Positions 9,313 to 19,389 of a stretch of 64,000 nucleotides of DNA are shown here, one piece after another (position 1 is the stretch's first letter; every line of letters starts with the position of its first letter). The notes beneath the pieces were generated by a model. That model searched no databases, was not told the DNA's origin, and saw only the letters and a program-made list of their open reading frames with translations. The stretch comes from Sva-07 sp963747375 (GTDB lineage: Bacteria; Actinomycetota; Acidimicrobiia; Acidimicrobiales; Ilumatobacteraceae): the NCBI GenBank assembly GCA_963747375.1, contig CAVVFL010000013.1, forward strand, positions 1 through 64,000, in the 5' to 3' direction. The position numbers were made by a program, and so were the translations under genes.

Positions 9313-9901
9313 ACGGTCAGCGGCCGTGGAGGATGCTCGCGGATCAGGGGCTCGTAGTGTTCGAGCGGATTGCTGTCGTAGTCGGCGTCGAACGCGGTCT
9401 GGTCGTACTTGGCGCAGAACTCCTCGGTGTACTCGAAGTGCTCCGAGTCACGGAACTGCTCGCGGGCGTCCTTGTCGGCGCCGATGTGGTGCCAGAAGTA
9501 GTAGCCCTGGAACACGCCGTGGTTCTTGACCATGAAGTGGTTGGCCTCCGACACGAACGGCTTGAGGATGCCCGCGGCGATGTCGGGGTGGCTGTACGGG
9601 CTCAGCGTGTCGCCGATGTCGTGCAGCAGCGCACACAGCACGTACTCGTCGTCGCGGCCGTCGCGCTCGGCGCGGGTTGCGGTCTGGAGGCTGTGCTCGA
9701 GTCGGTTGACCGGGAAACCGCCGTGGTCGAACTCCAGGTCGCGCATCAGCCCGATGACGCGATCGGCGACGAACGACTGGGTGATCGCCAGCTGCGGCGT
9801 GATGATCGCCCAGTCCTCGGCCGTCGACTCTCGAAGCTCGTGAAGTGCGCGCGGGTGCGTGCGGTGGTCGGTTCGGTACGCTCGTGGTCGGTGGTCGTCA
9901 T
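9282..9901 (-). CDS. HD-domain phosphohydrolase-like protein, one frameshift
   Basis: Metal-binding HD-domain protein of about 206 residues. The core ALLHDIGDTLSPYSHPDIAA lies near residue 90 and further His residues occur at NHFMVKNHGVFQGYYFWHHIG. The combination resembles small HD proteins related to inositol oxygenase-like folds rather than (p)ppGpp hydrolases. A continuous N-terminus starting MTTTDHERTEP (ATG at 9901 preceded by GAGGAG) joins the core if one missing base is restored near 9850. Without it the protein would start at an internal Met (9746). The substrate is unknown. Confidence 0.72.
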
Positions 9902-9928
9902 GGCATTCGGCTCCTCGGTGAGCGCTCG

Positions 9929-9961
9929 AATGAGACGCGGGGTCAGACCCCGCGTCTCATT
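9929..9961. terminator. Family D hairpin (GGGGTCAGACCCC core), D3, perfect 16-bp stem
   Basis: AATGAGACGCGGGGTC and its exact complement flank a single A. The final base belongs to the stop codon of the downstream molybdenum hydroxylase gene. It separates that gene from the HD gene on the same strand. It is the best-formed family D copy and plausibly terminates transcription, though no T-run is present. Confidence 0.7.
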
Positions 9962-12295
9962 CAGACGGTGGCGTCTTGGATGGCGCGCCAGACCTTCTCG
10001 GCGGTGGCGGGCATGTCGATGTGGCGGACGCCGAGGTGGCCGAGCGCGTCGATGACGGCCGACTGCACCGCCGGCGTCGAGCCGATGGTGCCGGACTCGC
10101 CGATGCCCTTCGCGCCGAGCGGGTTGACGAACGTCGGGGTCTCCATGTGGATCACCTCGAAGCTCGGCAGCTCGGCGGCCGAGATCATGCCGTAGTCGGC
10201 GAGGTTGGAGGTGACCGGGTTGCCGTCGTCGTCGTAGCGGACCTCTTCGAGCAGCGCCTGTGCGGTGCCCTGGGCGATGCCGCCGTGGATCTGGCCGTCG
10301 AGCAGCATCGGGTTGACGACCCGGCCGGCGTCGTCGCAGGCGATCTGGCGCAGGTGCTTCACCTGGCCGGTACCGGTGTCGACCTCGACGACGGCGACGT
10401 GGGCGCCGAACGGGAAGGTCGGCTGGCCGGCGTCGAAGCGGGTGTCGATGCCGAGGGTCGGCGCATGGTTGCCCTCGAGGCTCGCCGGGATGCGACCGAA
10501 CCCCTCGTGGGTCTTCGCCGCGACGGCCAGCTCGGCCCAGGTCTTGGCGACCGCGGGTGTGCCGGCGACGTGGAACGTCCCGTTGTCCTTGTCGAGCACG
10601 ATGTCGCCCTCGTCGGCTTCGAGCAGCGAGGCGGCGAGGTTGCGGGCCATCTCGACCAGCTCGATCGACGCCTTGTTCACGGCGGACCCGCCGACCTGCA
10701 GCGACCGCGACCCCATCGTGCCGCCGCCCTCGGGCACGAGGTCGGTGTCACCCCAGATCAGCGTGATCTTGTCCATCGGGATGCCGGTCTGATCGCTGGC
10801 GATCATCGACCACGACGTGTCGTGGCCCTGCCCGTGCGGCGAGGTGCCGGTGTACACGAGCGCCGAACCGTCGTCCTGCACCTCGATCTTGGCCGCCTCG
10901 CCCATCGGGTCGACGCCACCGGTGATCTCGACGTAGACGCTGACGCCGATGCCGAGCTGCTTGTCGTCGCCGGCCGCACGGCGACGAGCCTGTTCGGCGC
11001 GCAGCTCGGTGTAGCCGGCCGCCTCGAGCGCCTTGTCGAGCGCCCCTTCGAAGTCGCCGACGTCGTAGGTCTGGCCGATCGCCGTGGTGTGCGATTCCAT
11101 GAACTTCGCCGATGAGGTTCATGCGGCGCACCTCGGCGGCGTCCTTGCCGATCTCGGCGGCGAACATGTCCATCGCGCGCTCGGCGGCGGCGGTCGCCTC
11201 GGGGCGTCCGGCGCCGCGATAGGGCACCGTCGGTGTGGTGTTGGTGATCACGGTGGTGGCCCGAACCTCGATGTTCGGGATGTCGTAGACCGCCGACGCC
11301 ATCGGCCGGGTCATGGCGAACCCGAGCACGCCGCCGATGTCGGCGAAGGCGCCGGCGTCCTGGAAGAGGTGCAGCTGGTAGTGCGTGACCTTGCCCTCGC
11401 GCGTGCCGCCGATGGTGACGTACTGCAGCTGGGCGCGGCCGTGACCGAGGCCCATCATCGACTCGCTGCGGGTCTCGCGCCACCGCACCGGTCGGCCGAG
11501 CGCCTTCGAGATCGCGCCGAGCACCAACTCCTCGCCGTAGGTGCCGATCTTGGCGCCGAAGGCACCGCCGACGTCGGGGGTGATCACCCGGACCCGGTCG
11601 CCGTCGACGCCGTTGGCTGCGGCGATGCCGGCCTTGATGCCCTGGGCGTGCTGGGTCGAGATCCACTGGTACAGGCGTCCGTCGACCCAGGTGACGGCCG
11701 AGCCGCGCACTTCGAGCGGGCACGGGGCGACGCGCTGGTTGAGGAATCGACCGGTGACGACGACGTCGCAGTCGGCGAAGAACTCGTCGGTGGCGGTGTT
11801 CTCGGGCATGCCGAGTGCGGTGGTGTCGAACACCACGTTCGAGCCGGCAGCCTCGAAGATCAGGGTCTCGGAGGCGGCGGCCGCCTCGATGTCGACGAGC
11901 GTCGGCAGGAAGTCGATGTCGACGAACACCATCTCGGCGGCGTCGGTGGCCTGGGCCACCGTCTCGGCGACCACGGCGACGACGGGTTCGCCGACGTAGC
12001 GCACCTTGTCGCTGGCCAGCAGCGTCCGTGCGACGATCGGGTTGTACGTCGACGGGACGGGTTCGAGGCCGAGCGACTCGGCGGTGAAGACGCCGACGAC
12101 GCCGGGCATGTCCTTGGCGCCGTCGATGTCGATCGACAGGATCGTGCCGTGGGCGACGGCCGAGCGGGCGTACACGACGTGCAGCGCACCGTCGAGCAGT
12201 TCCTCGGTGAGGTCGTCGACGTACACGCCGCCTGTGGTCAGGAACTTGGGGTCTTCCTTGCGCTGGACCCTGGTTCCGAGAATGCTGCCGGCCAC
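9961..12295 (-). CDS. Second molybdopterin-binding large subunit, xanthine dehydrogenase family (CoxL-like), one frameshift
   Basis: About 778 residues. Motifs are TRVQRKEDPKFLTTGG at the N-terminus, DVGGAFGAK, the active-site loop PYRGAGRPEA, TGTSPHGQGHDTSWSM and GIGESGTIG with the catalytic Glu. An extra G near 11108 splits the protein; removing it restores MNLIGKFMESH. The GTG at 12295 has a good Shine-Dalgarno (GAAGGAG). Unlike the first copy it has no adjacent small or FAD subunit. It may use the S and M subunits encoded at 3.3-7.1 kb or subunits elsewhere. The two large subunits are clearly paralogues but not near-identical. Confidence 0.88.
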
Positions 12296-12346
12296 GATTG
12301 CTCCTTCACCACACGTGCGCCCCGTTCGGGCTCGTCGATGCTGAAC

Positions 12347-12844
12347 CTAGTCGGCAGGGGCGGGTGCAGGCCCAGCGGTGCGTGCAGCCAGGATCCGGGT
12401 GACGACGTTGTAGGGCCAGCCCGGCGGGAGTTCGCTCGGAAGCGGTGGCAACGGGAGGATCGTCGTGCGGCGGTCTCCGGCGTCGACGAAGCCGATCTCC
12501 TCTCGAGCGGCCTCGCGGATGCCGTCGTCGGTCCGGAGTCGATCGACCTCGCCGGCGAGTTGCCCGTTGACCTTCTGGAGCTCGTCGAGTTCTGCCTGAC
12601 GCTGGGCGAGGTTGTCGTCCTGATCCATCCAGGTCTGCACCGGGAGGATGAACAGTGCAGCGACGATGGTGGCGCCGACGACGAGCACGAACGCGGCGCC
12701 GAACAGCACCCAGCGCGGTCGTCGAAGGATGCGCCTGTCGGTCGGGATCGGCCGGGTGAAGTCGCCGAGACGCGATCGACCGACGGCGGCCGCCTTCGGC
12801 TGCTCCTTCGGCCTCGGGATCGAGGTGGTCCGCGATCGACTCAC
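12347..12844 (-). CDS. Septum formation initiator family protein (FtsB/DivIC-like)
   Basis: 165-residue single-pass membrane protein. The N-terminus is basic and cytoplasmic, followed by one helix (WVLFGAAFVLVVGATIVAAL) and a coiled-coil stretch (MDQDDNLAQRQAELDELQK). The DivIC signature is around GIREAAREEIGFVDAGDR. Function by family: division-site scaffold with FtsL and FtsQ. Location directly downstream of eno on the same strand is the classic actinobacterial arrangement. The GTG at 12844 is the first in-frame start after an upstream stop. Length and layout are normal. Confidence 0.88.
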   Translation of the reverse strand: MSRSRTTSIPRPKEQPKAAAVGRSRLGDFTRPIPTDRRILRRPRWVLFGAAFVLVVGATIVAALFILPVQTWMDQDDNLAQRQAELDELQKVNGQLAGEVDRLRTDDGIREAAREEIGFVDAGDRRTTILPLPPLPSELPPGWPYNVVTRILAARTAGPAPAPAD

Positions 12845-12936
12845 GGCATGAGTCTCGCAGCCGCCGACCCCGATCCCGCGGCAACCCCCCGTTTGCCGTG
12901 CACCGGCACACCCACTCGCCACCCGCCCGCCCGCAC

Positions 12937-12994
12937 CCCTGTTTGTGTTGCAGTTGCGTTGGCCCGTCCCAACAGAAGTGCAACGCAAACAGGG
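12937..12994. repeat. Single long palindrome (family E) between eno and ftsB
   Basis: Two 26-bp arms (12937-12962 and 12969-12994) beginning CCCTGTTTG and ending CAAACAGGG match at all but about four positions and enclose a 6-nt loop. It lies in the roughly 170-bp gap between the enolase stop and the ftsB start, both on the minus strand. No other copy was found in the window. Size and arm-with-mismatch style resemble families A and B. Confidence 0.65.
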
Positions 12995-13013
12995 TGATGA
13001 TGGGGCCCGCCTC

Positions 13014-14292
<1,279 letters not shown>

Positions 14293-14299
14293 GTCGTCC

Positions 14300-14305
14300 A
14301 ACGTA
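14300..14305 (-). promoter_or_regulatory. -10 box (TACGTT) for leaderless eno mRNA
   Basis: TACGTT lies exactly 7 nt before the enolase ATG on the coding strand. There is no Shine-Dalgarno, matching the leaderless pattern. Confidence 0.6.
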
Positions 14306-14397
14306 CCCGGCGCAGCAGAGGCCCGGAACTCCGGGAGTCGTCTGCAACTCGGGACGTTTTCCTCAAGTTCCTGCCAAGGCCTGCCGATGGCGACGAC

Positions 14398-15217
14398 ATG
14401 GAACCCGTGGATTCACGGTCGCAGGGCATGCCGCTGCCGCCACCGCCCCTCGGCGCGCGCTCTGGCGTGCCCACCCCACCGGCACCCCCCGTCTCGCGGG
14501 CTGCCCTGCTCCCGGGTGCCCATCTGGCGCCGATGTTCCCGTGGCGTCTCGTGGGAGCGATCGCCTTGTCGCTCGCCTTCGCCATGATCGGCTTGCAGAT
14601 CGAGCGGTTGGCCGACGATCAGCTCTGGTCCGATCAGATCATGTTGTGGTCGATCGTCGCCGGTGCCGTTGCCGGTCTCTGCGTGCTCGGCTGGACGTGG
14701 GTGACCGCCACCGAACGCCCGCCGACTGGTCGAACCGGCACGGTCGAGGGAGCTGCCCGACCCCCGGCAGGCTGTCACGGCCTGGTTGGCGCCGTTCGTG
14801 TTCATCGGCGTGGCCGGCGGCATCGTCGCCTACCTCGGCGAGGAGGTCAGTCGCACGGCCGAGGAATCCGTGTCGTCGCTGCCGCTCGTCGTGGCCGTGG
14901 TCGCACTGTTGGTCGCGATTCCGTTGACCTATCGGCCGTTGTACATCCTCTCGGGGCTGATCCGTCAGGTGGGCGGCCACTCGGCGAAGTTGTCGCAGTG
15001 GATGTGGGTGCCCGTCGTACTGGCGCTGGTCGGCGTCGGCTCGATCGTGGCGTTGCGGTTCAGTGGCGTGGCCACCGACGGATCGAGCGACGCGTGGGCA
15101 CCGCTGTGGCTCATCGGCGTCGTGTCGATCGTGCCCTGTGTGATCGTCGTCCTCCTCGCGTGGCGGGCCGCCGCCACCGTCGAAGAGGCGATGGAACTGG
15201 CCGCGCGAGCGGCGTGA
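14398..15217 (+). CDS. Proline-rich multi-pass membrane protein 1 of 3, frameshifted
   Basis: About 270 residues, family not recognised. A cytosolic-looking Pro-rich N-terminus (MPLPPPPLGARSGVPTPP) is followed by about five membrane helices, including LVGAIALSLAFAMIGLQI, MLWSIVAGAVAGLCVLGW, LVVAVVALLVAIPLTY and LWLIGVVSIVPCVIVVLLAW. It ends in an amphipathic RAAATVEEAMELAARAA tail. One frame change is needed between 14740 and 14780. The next two genes share this architecture, so the three probably arose by duplication. The trio points away from eno and towards mazG. Start choice is uncertain because no clear ribosome site precedes it. Confidence 0.65.
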
Positions 15218-15227
15218 AGGGAACGCG

Positions 15228-16107
15228 GTGCGGGCGTCCTCTGGCGGTTTCCGGGCGCGATCGGTCGAGCGTCGCGTCGGAGCGCGCCAGGCCGCCGTGG
15301 CCAAGCGCAAACGAGTGCGCCTGATTCCGGGGGCCAACCTGTTTCGGCTCGTGATCGTGACGATGCTCGCCGGCCTGGCGCTCCTGACGCTGGTCGGCTC
15401 GGTGGTCATGTTCATGTTCTGGCTCGAGACGCGCGACGGTGCACTGCTGCCGAGCCAGGGGCAACGAGCGTGGGATGCCATCGAGGTGCTCCACGACGGC
15501 TCGCGGGTGATCGGGCTCGCCCTGATCGCCCTGGCGGCGATCTGGACCTTCGTGGCGGTCGCCAATGTGCGTATGGCCTCCGGTCGGCGCCGCAACCCGC
15601 TCATCGCCGCAGCGTCGTGGCCGGCGGCGGCCGTCGGGTTCTGGATGCTGGCGGATCGCTACGTGGTCGATCAGGCCGTCGGCGTGATCATCATCGGCTA
15701 CGTCGCGCAGGCGTTCGTGATCTACGTGCCGTTCTTCCTCCTGGAGCGGGCCGCCGACGCCGTCGACGCGCGTCGCACGCCGCTGCGCATGACCTACCTG
15801 GCGGGCGTCGTGCTGGCCGTGTACATCCAGGCGCTCGGTGGACTCGCGACCATCCAGGAATCGCCCGACACCGACTTCGGTCGGCTCGCCGGTGTCCTCG
15901 CGCTCGGGGCGCTGCTCCAGGCGCTCTTCACGCTTGCGGTGACCGAGGCATGTCGGACACTCGAGTCGGCGACCGAGCACGAGACGGATCTGCACAATGC
16001 ACTCGTCGACCAGCGCGAGGCGGTCACCCGCCGCCACGCCGAGGCGGGCCAGCCAACTGCGTCGCCGGCGCCCCGCTCCGGTCGCCGCGATGGGCCACAC
16101 CCCATGA
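15228..16107 (+). CDS. Multi-pass membrane protein 2 of 3, probable frameshift at its end
   Basis: The GTG start is preceded by AGGGAACGCG. About 290 residues with a basic N-terminus (VAKRKRVRLIPGANLFRL) and roughly seven helices, such as LVIVTMLAGLALLTLVGSVV, VIGLALIALAAIWTFVAVAN, VGVIIIGYVAQAFVIYVPFFL and LAGVLALGALLQALFTLAV. The tail TEACRTLESATEHETDL parallels the tails of its neighbours. In the assembled frame it runs on into the next protein. I infer a stop at the TGA that overlaps an ATG at 16104, needing one frame change near the 3' end. Alternatively genes 2 and 3 are one long protein. Confidence 0.55.
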
Positions 16108-17133
16108 CGACGCCCGGCGACCCGACCGGCGGCCTGCCGCCGCCGGTTCGAGCTTCGTCGCCGCCGCCACCACCCGCCCTGCGCCTCGTCCTGCAGCGCC
16201 CACCCCACCGCTTGCACCCTCGCTCGCTGCGTCCGAGGTCACGCCGGCGCGGATCGTCGATCCCGGCGAAGGCGCTCAACCCTTCGTGCCGTTGCGCGTC
16301 GACCCGCCCCCGCGGCTCTTCGCGACCTGGTGGCTGCGCTACCTGCTCCTGCTCGCGCAGCTCGTCGGCGTCGTGGTGGTGCTGCTGACCGAATACGCGC
16401 AGCCCGGCGGCATCACCGAATCGTCGGCGGTCGTCACGACGTACCTCCTCGCCGCGTTGATGCTGGTCTGTTGGAGCGCGTTGGCGATGCTCGACGCGAA
16501 GCGACTGGTTCCGGCCACGCTCTACCACCGCAGCTCGAGTGCGCTGCTCGCCGTCGTGCTGTGGCTCGTGGCCTTCGCCGCTCCCGTCGCCGCATTCCGA
16601 GTCGTCGAGTGGGCGCGCGACCGGTTCGCCGACAACCCCGACGACGTCGTGGTGGTCATGGCCACGATCGCAGCTGTCCTGGTGTGCTTCCTGCTCGTCT
16701 GGATGCCGTTCCACTACCACACGTCGCAGGCCCACCGGATCGGCGCTCCGGTTCGTGTGGTTGCCGCCTGGTTCTGGTTGCCGTTGATCGTGACGGTCGG
16801 TGCGGTGCTCGTCGATTCGCTCGGACTGTCCGACATGCTCGAAGACGGCGGGCTCACCGCGTCGGAGCGCACGGTGCATGTCGCGGTGGTGTTCGGCGCG
16901 CCGGCATTGATGTTCGCGCTGTGCGGGTGGCGGGCCACGACGGTGATCGACGAGGTGATCGATCTGCGATGGGAACGGTGGCGCAAGGAGTGGGAGTTGA
17001 CGCTGGCCGCGATGGCGGCTCAGCCACCTCCCGGGCCCGAGGCGCCGGCACCGCTTCCCCGACGCCTGAGGTCGCCGGTGGCCCCGGTGCCTCACGGACG
17101 CATCGTGTACGCGTCAGGTCTCGGTCGACTTGA
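16104..17133 (+). CDS. Proline-rich multi-pass membrane protein 3 of 3, frameshifted, 3' end uncertain
   Basis: Begins MTTPGDPTGGLPPPVRA with a long Pro/Ala-rich head (about 75 residues). About five helices follow: WLRYLLLLAQLVGVVVVLL, VVTTYLLAALMLVCWSALAML, LLAVVLWLVAFAAPVAAF, VVMATIAAVLVCFLLVW and VVFGAPALMFALCGW. The tail TTVIDEVIDLRWERWRKEWE echoes the ATVEEAMEL tail of gene 1. A frame change near 16170 is required, and another near 17090 if it stops at 17133; otherwise the frame runs into the convergent mazG. The family is unknown; a shared membrane role with genes 1 and 2 is inferred only from similarity and adjacency. Confidence 0.55.
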
Positions 17134-18589
17134 CCCGATCCCAGAGGGCGTCGAGTGTGACGAGGTCGGCGTTGCGAAGGTCGATCGACTGCTCGGCCGC
17201 GAGCGCCTCGACCCCCTCGAATCGTGTGCGGAACTTGTCGGTCGCCGCGCGCAGAGCGATTTCGGGATCGACGCGCAGATGGCGGGCGACGTTGACGACG
17301 GCGAACAGCAGGTCGCCGAGCTCCTCGGCCGATCGGTGGTTGCTCCCGTCGATCGTGGCGAGCAGCTCGTCGGTCTCCTCGGCGATCTTGGGGAACGCGC
17401 CGGAGACGTCGGGCCAGTCGAAGCCGACCTTCGACGCCTTGCCACCGACCTTCGCGGCGTAGGCCAGGGCCGGCATCGAGCGGGGGATGCCGTCGAAGAT
17501 CGACGTGCGTGACTTCTCGGCGCGTTTGATCTCGTCCCAGTTGGCGAGCACCTCGTCGGTGCCGAGGTCGGATCCGACGAGGTCGCCGAACACGTGCGGG
17601 TGTCGGCGCACGAGCTTGTCGTGGATGCCCGACGCGACGTCGGCGATCGTGAAGCGTCCCTCCTGCTCGGCGATCGTGGCGTGGAACTCGATCTGGTAGA
17701 GCAGATCGCCGAGTTCCTCGATGAGGTGGTCGTCGGTGGTCGGGTCGTCGGGGTCGAGGCCGTCGATCGCGTCGACCACCTCGTAGGTCTCCTCGAGGAG
17801 GTGGGGCACGAGCGTCTGGTGTGTCTGTTCGATGTCCCACGGGCACTGCTCGCGCAGGAGGCGGGTGAGCTGGTGGAAGCGGACGTACTCGGCGCCGACC
17901 GGTGTGGCGAGCTCGGGGATCCACAGCGAGGTCAGATGATCGGCGGTGACGGTGCGGTCGAGTTCGGACCAGGTCGTCTCGACGATCCGTTCGTCGGGGG
18001 TGCCGAGCGCTTGGAGGATCGTGACGCGCTCGTCGCCCGACGCGCCGTCGACGGCGAGTTTGATCTCCGACAGCACCCAGTCGGCGTGGGTGTGGGCAAC
18101 GAGCAGTGGCCCGCGCTCGCCCGCCGCGGCCGTGGCGAAGTCGTGACCGTCGACGAGGCGGACGCCGGCCTCGACCGGGTCGATGCCGAGCCGGGCCCAG
18201 GCGACGTCGAGGAACGACATCGCCGGGAGGACGACGAGATCGACGTCGTCGCGGCCACGCAGGAAGCGAACCGTCCGTTCGAGCACGAGTGGCGACCCGG
18301 GCACTGCGTAGAGGACCTCGCCGTGGGTGGCCGCGGCGGCGACGAGACCGTCGGCGATCCGGGTGTAGACGTCGTCGAAGGTGTCGGCCGACTCGTAGAG
18401 GTGATCGAACGTGGCGGCGTCGCCGACGAGGTCCGCGCTCGGGTGGATCGCGGTGCGCAGGTATCGGTGCTCGATGCGGTCGATGGCTCGCCGAGTCTCG
18501 TCGGTGACGTGCTCGTGGCCGCCGGGGCCGAGTCCGACGACGACGATGCGTGGCCGGGCGTCGGCCGACGCATCGTTGGCGAGGGTCAT
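17114..18589 (-). CDS. mazG: Tetrapyrrole-methylase-like / MazG nucleoside triphosphate pyrophosphohydrolase fusion
   Basis: Intact 491-residue protein with two parts. Residues 1-230 resemble the SAM-dependent tetrapyrrole methylase fold (IVVVGLGPGGHEHVTDE, VLYAVPGSPLVLERTV). Residues about 240-491 hold two MazG modules with the EExxE...ExxD metal pattern (LLEETYEVVDAID, LIEELGDLLYQIEFHATIAE, IAEETDELLATID, AEELGDLLFAVVNVARH). MazG hydrolyses non-canonical or excess NTPs to NMP and PPi. The fusion is the YabN layout. Position between mfd and eno matches other actinobacteria. It lies 25 bp after the SurA-like gene and is probably cotranscribed with it. Confidence 0.93.
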   Translation of the reverse strand: MTLANDASADARPRIVVVGLGPGGHEHVTDETRRAIDRIEHRYLRTAIHPSADLVGDAATFDHLYESADTFDDVYTRIADGLVAAAATHGEVLYAVPGSPLVLERTVRFLRGRDDVDLVVLPAMSFLDVAWARLGIDPVEAGVRLVDGHDFATAAAGERGPLLVAHTHADWVLSEIKLAVDGASGDERVTILQALGTPDERIVETTWSELDRTVTADHLTSLWIPELATPVGAEYVRFHQLTRLLREQCPWDIEQTHQTLVPHLLEETYEVVDAIDGLDPDDPTTDDHLIEELGDLLYQIEFHATIAEQEGRFTIADVASGIHDKLVRRHPHVFGDLVGSDLGTDEVLANWDEIKRAEKSRTSIFDGIPRSMPALAYAAKVGGKASKVGFDWPDVSGAFPKIAEETDELLATIDGSNHRSAEELGDLLFAVVNVARHLRVDPEIALRAATDKFRTRFEGVEALAAEQSIDLRNADLVTLDALWDRVKSTET

Positions 18590-18614
18590 GGCCGCGTCCG
18601 TTGGCGGATCACCG

Positions 18615-19334
18615 TCAGCCGAGGCTCACGACGGTGCCGGTCTCGGTGTCGAACGTTCCGTAGCGTGAGTCGACGTAGACGTCGGCATCGGCGGCCGCAT
18701 CGCCGACGTCGACGAGCGAGGCCACCTGGTCGGCGTCGGTGGTGTCGAGCTCGTCCCAGGGACGGAACCGGAGCACCACCCATGCCACCTCGTCGCCGGT
18801 GTCGGTGACGATCGGGGCGCTGCCGTACGGATCGTCCGCCGACAGGGTGGCGGCCAGGTCGATGAACGGTGTTCCGGCGTTGTCGGCGAGGTCGGTTCCC
18901 GAGATGCACGGGATGGCGCCGGTCGTCGCCGTGAGGCTCTGGTCGAGGTTGTCCCGCTGGAACACCTCGTCGAAGGCGGTCCCCGACTCGATGTCGCCCA
19001 GGGCGGTGTCGGCGGCGTCGGCGTCGGCGACCACGATGGCGCTGACGCAGACCACGCCGGCCTGGGCCGCGCCGGTGTCGTAGATGGCCGCGATCTCGTC
19101 GGCGGGGACGAGCTGTTGCTGGATCCAGCGGCTGATCTCGGCGCGCACCGGCTCGAGCTGGACGACATCGGCGTCGGTCACGCCGAGCTCGGTGAGCCGC
19201 GCCTCGAAGTCGTCGTTCGTCAACTCGACGTCGTTCACCCGCGCGACGACGTTGCTGTCGGAGAACGTCGAACAGCCCGCCGTGACGGCGGCCAAGGTGA
19301 GTGGGAGCAGGATCATCAACGAGCGTCGAACCAC
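18615..19334 (-). CDS. SurA N-terminal domain-like lipoprotein
   Basis: About 239 residues. A lipoprotein signal peptide (LMILLPLTLAAVTAGC) has a clear lipobox before Cys. The mature protein starts with VVARVNDVELTNDDFEARL, the pattern at the start of SurA/PrsA-type folding factors. It continues into a parvulin-like stretch (GVVCVSAIVVADADAADTALGDIESGTAFDEVFQRDNL) that may be a degenerate peptidyl-prolyl isomerase domain. It is predicted to be membrane-anchored outside the cell. I start it at the GTG (19334); an ATG lies six codons later. An upstream in-frame extension would read through a hairpin, so it was rejected. Confidence 0.75.
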   Translation of the reverse strand: MVRRSLMILLPLTLAAVTAGCSTFSDSNVVARVNDVELTNDDFEARLTELGVTDADVVQLEPVRAEISRWIQQQLVPADEIAAIYDTGAAQAGVVCVSAIVVADADAADTALGDIESGTAFDEVFQRDNLDQSLTATTGAIPCISGTDLADNAGTPFIDLAATLSADDPYGSAPIVTDTGDEVAWVVLRFRPWDELDTTDADQVASLVDVGDAAADADVYVDSRYGTFDTETGTVVSLG

Positions 19335-19353
19335 TCGCCGAACGCTACCCGCA

Positions 19354-19389
19354 GAATGACACGTGGGGTCAGACCTCCGCGTGTCATTC
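19354..19389. terminator. Family D hairpin (GGGGTCAGACCTC core), D4
   Basis: GAATGACACG and CGTGTCATTC arms enclose a near-copy of the family core with one inserted base. The mfd stop codon (19384-19386) lies in the right arm. It is placed between mfd and the downstream SurA-like gene on the same strand. Confidence 0.62.

Noticed and set aside
15228..17133. Membrane proteins 2 and 3 as one twelve-helix transporter
   Set aside because: A TGA overlapping an ATG at 16104, a new Pro-rich head and a repeated tail motif favour two genes, though the frame errors keep the single-gene option open.
17114..17512. Extension of membrane protein 3 through the mazG region to 17512
   Set aside because: This stretch is antisense to the intact MazG domain. 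The long frame reflects high GC and a likely missing base near the true stop.
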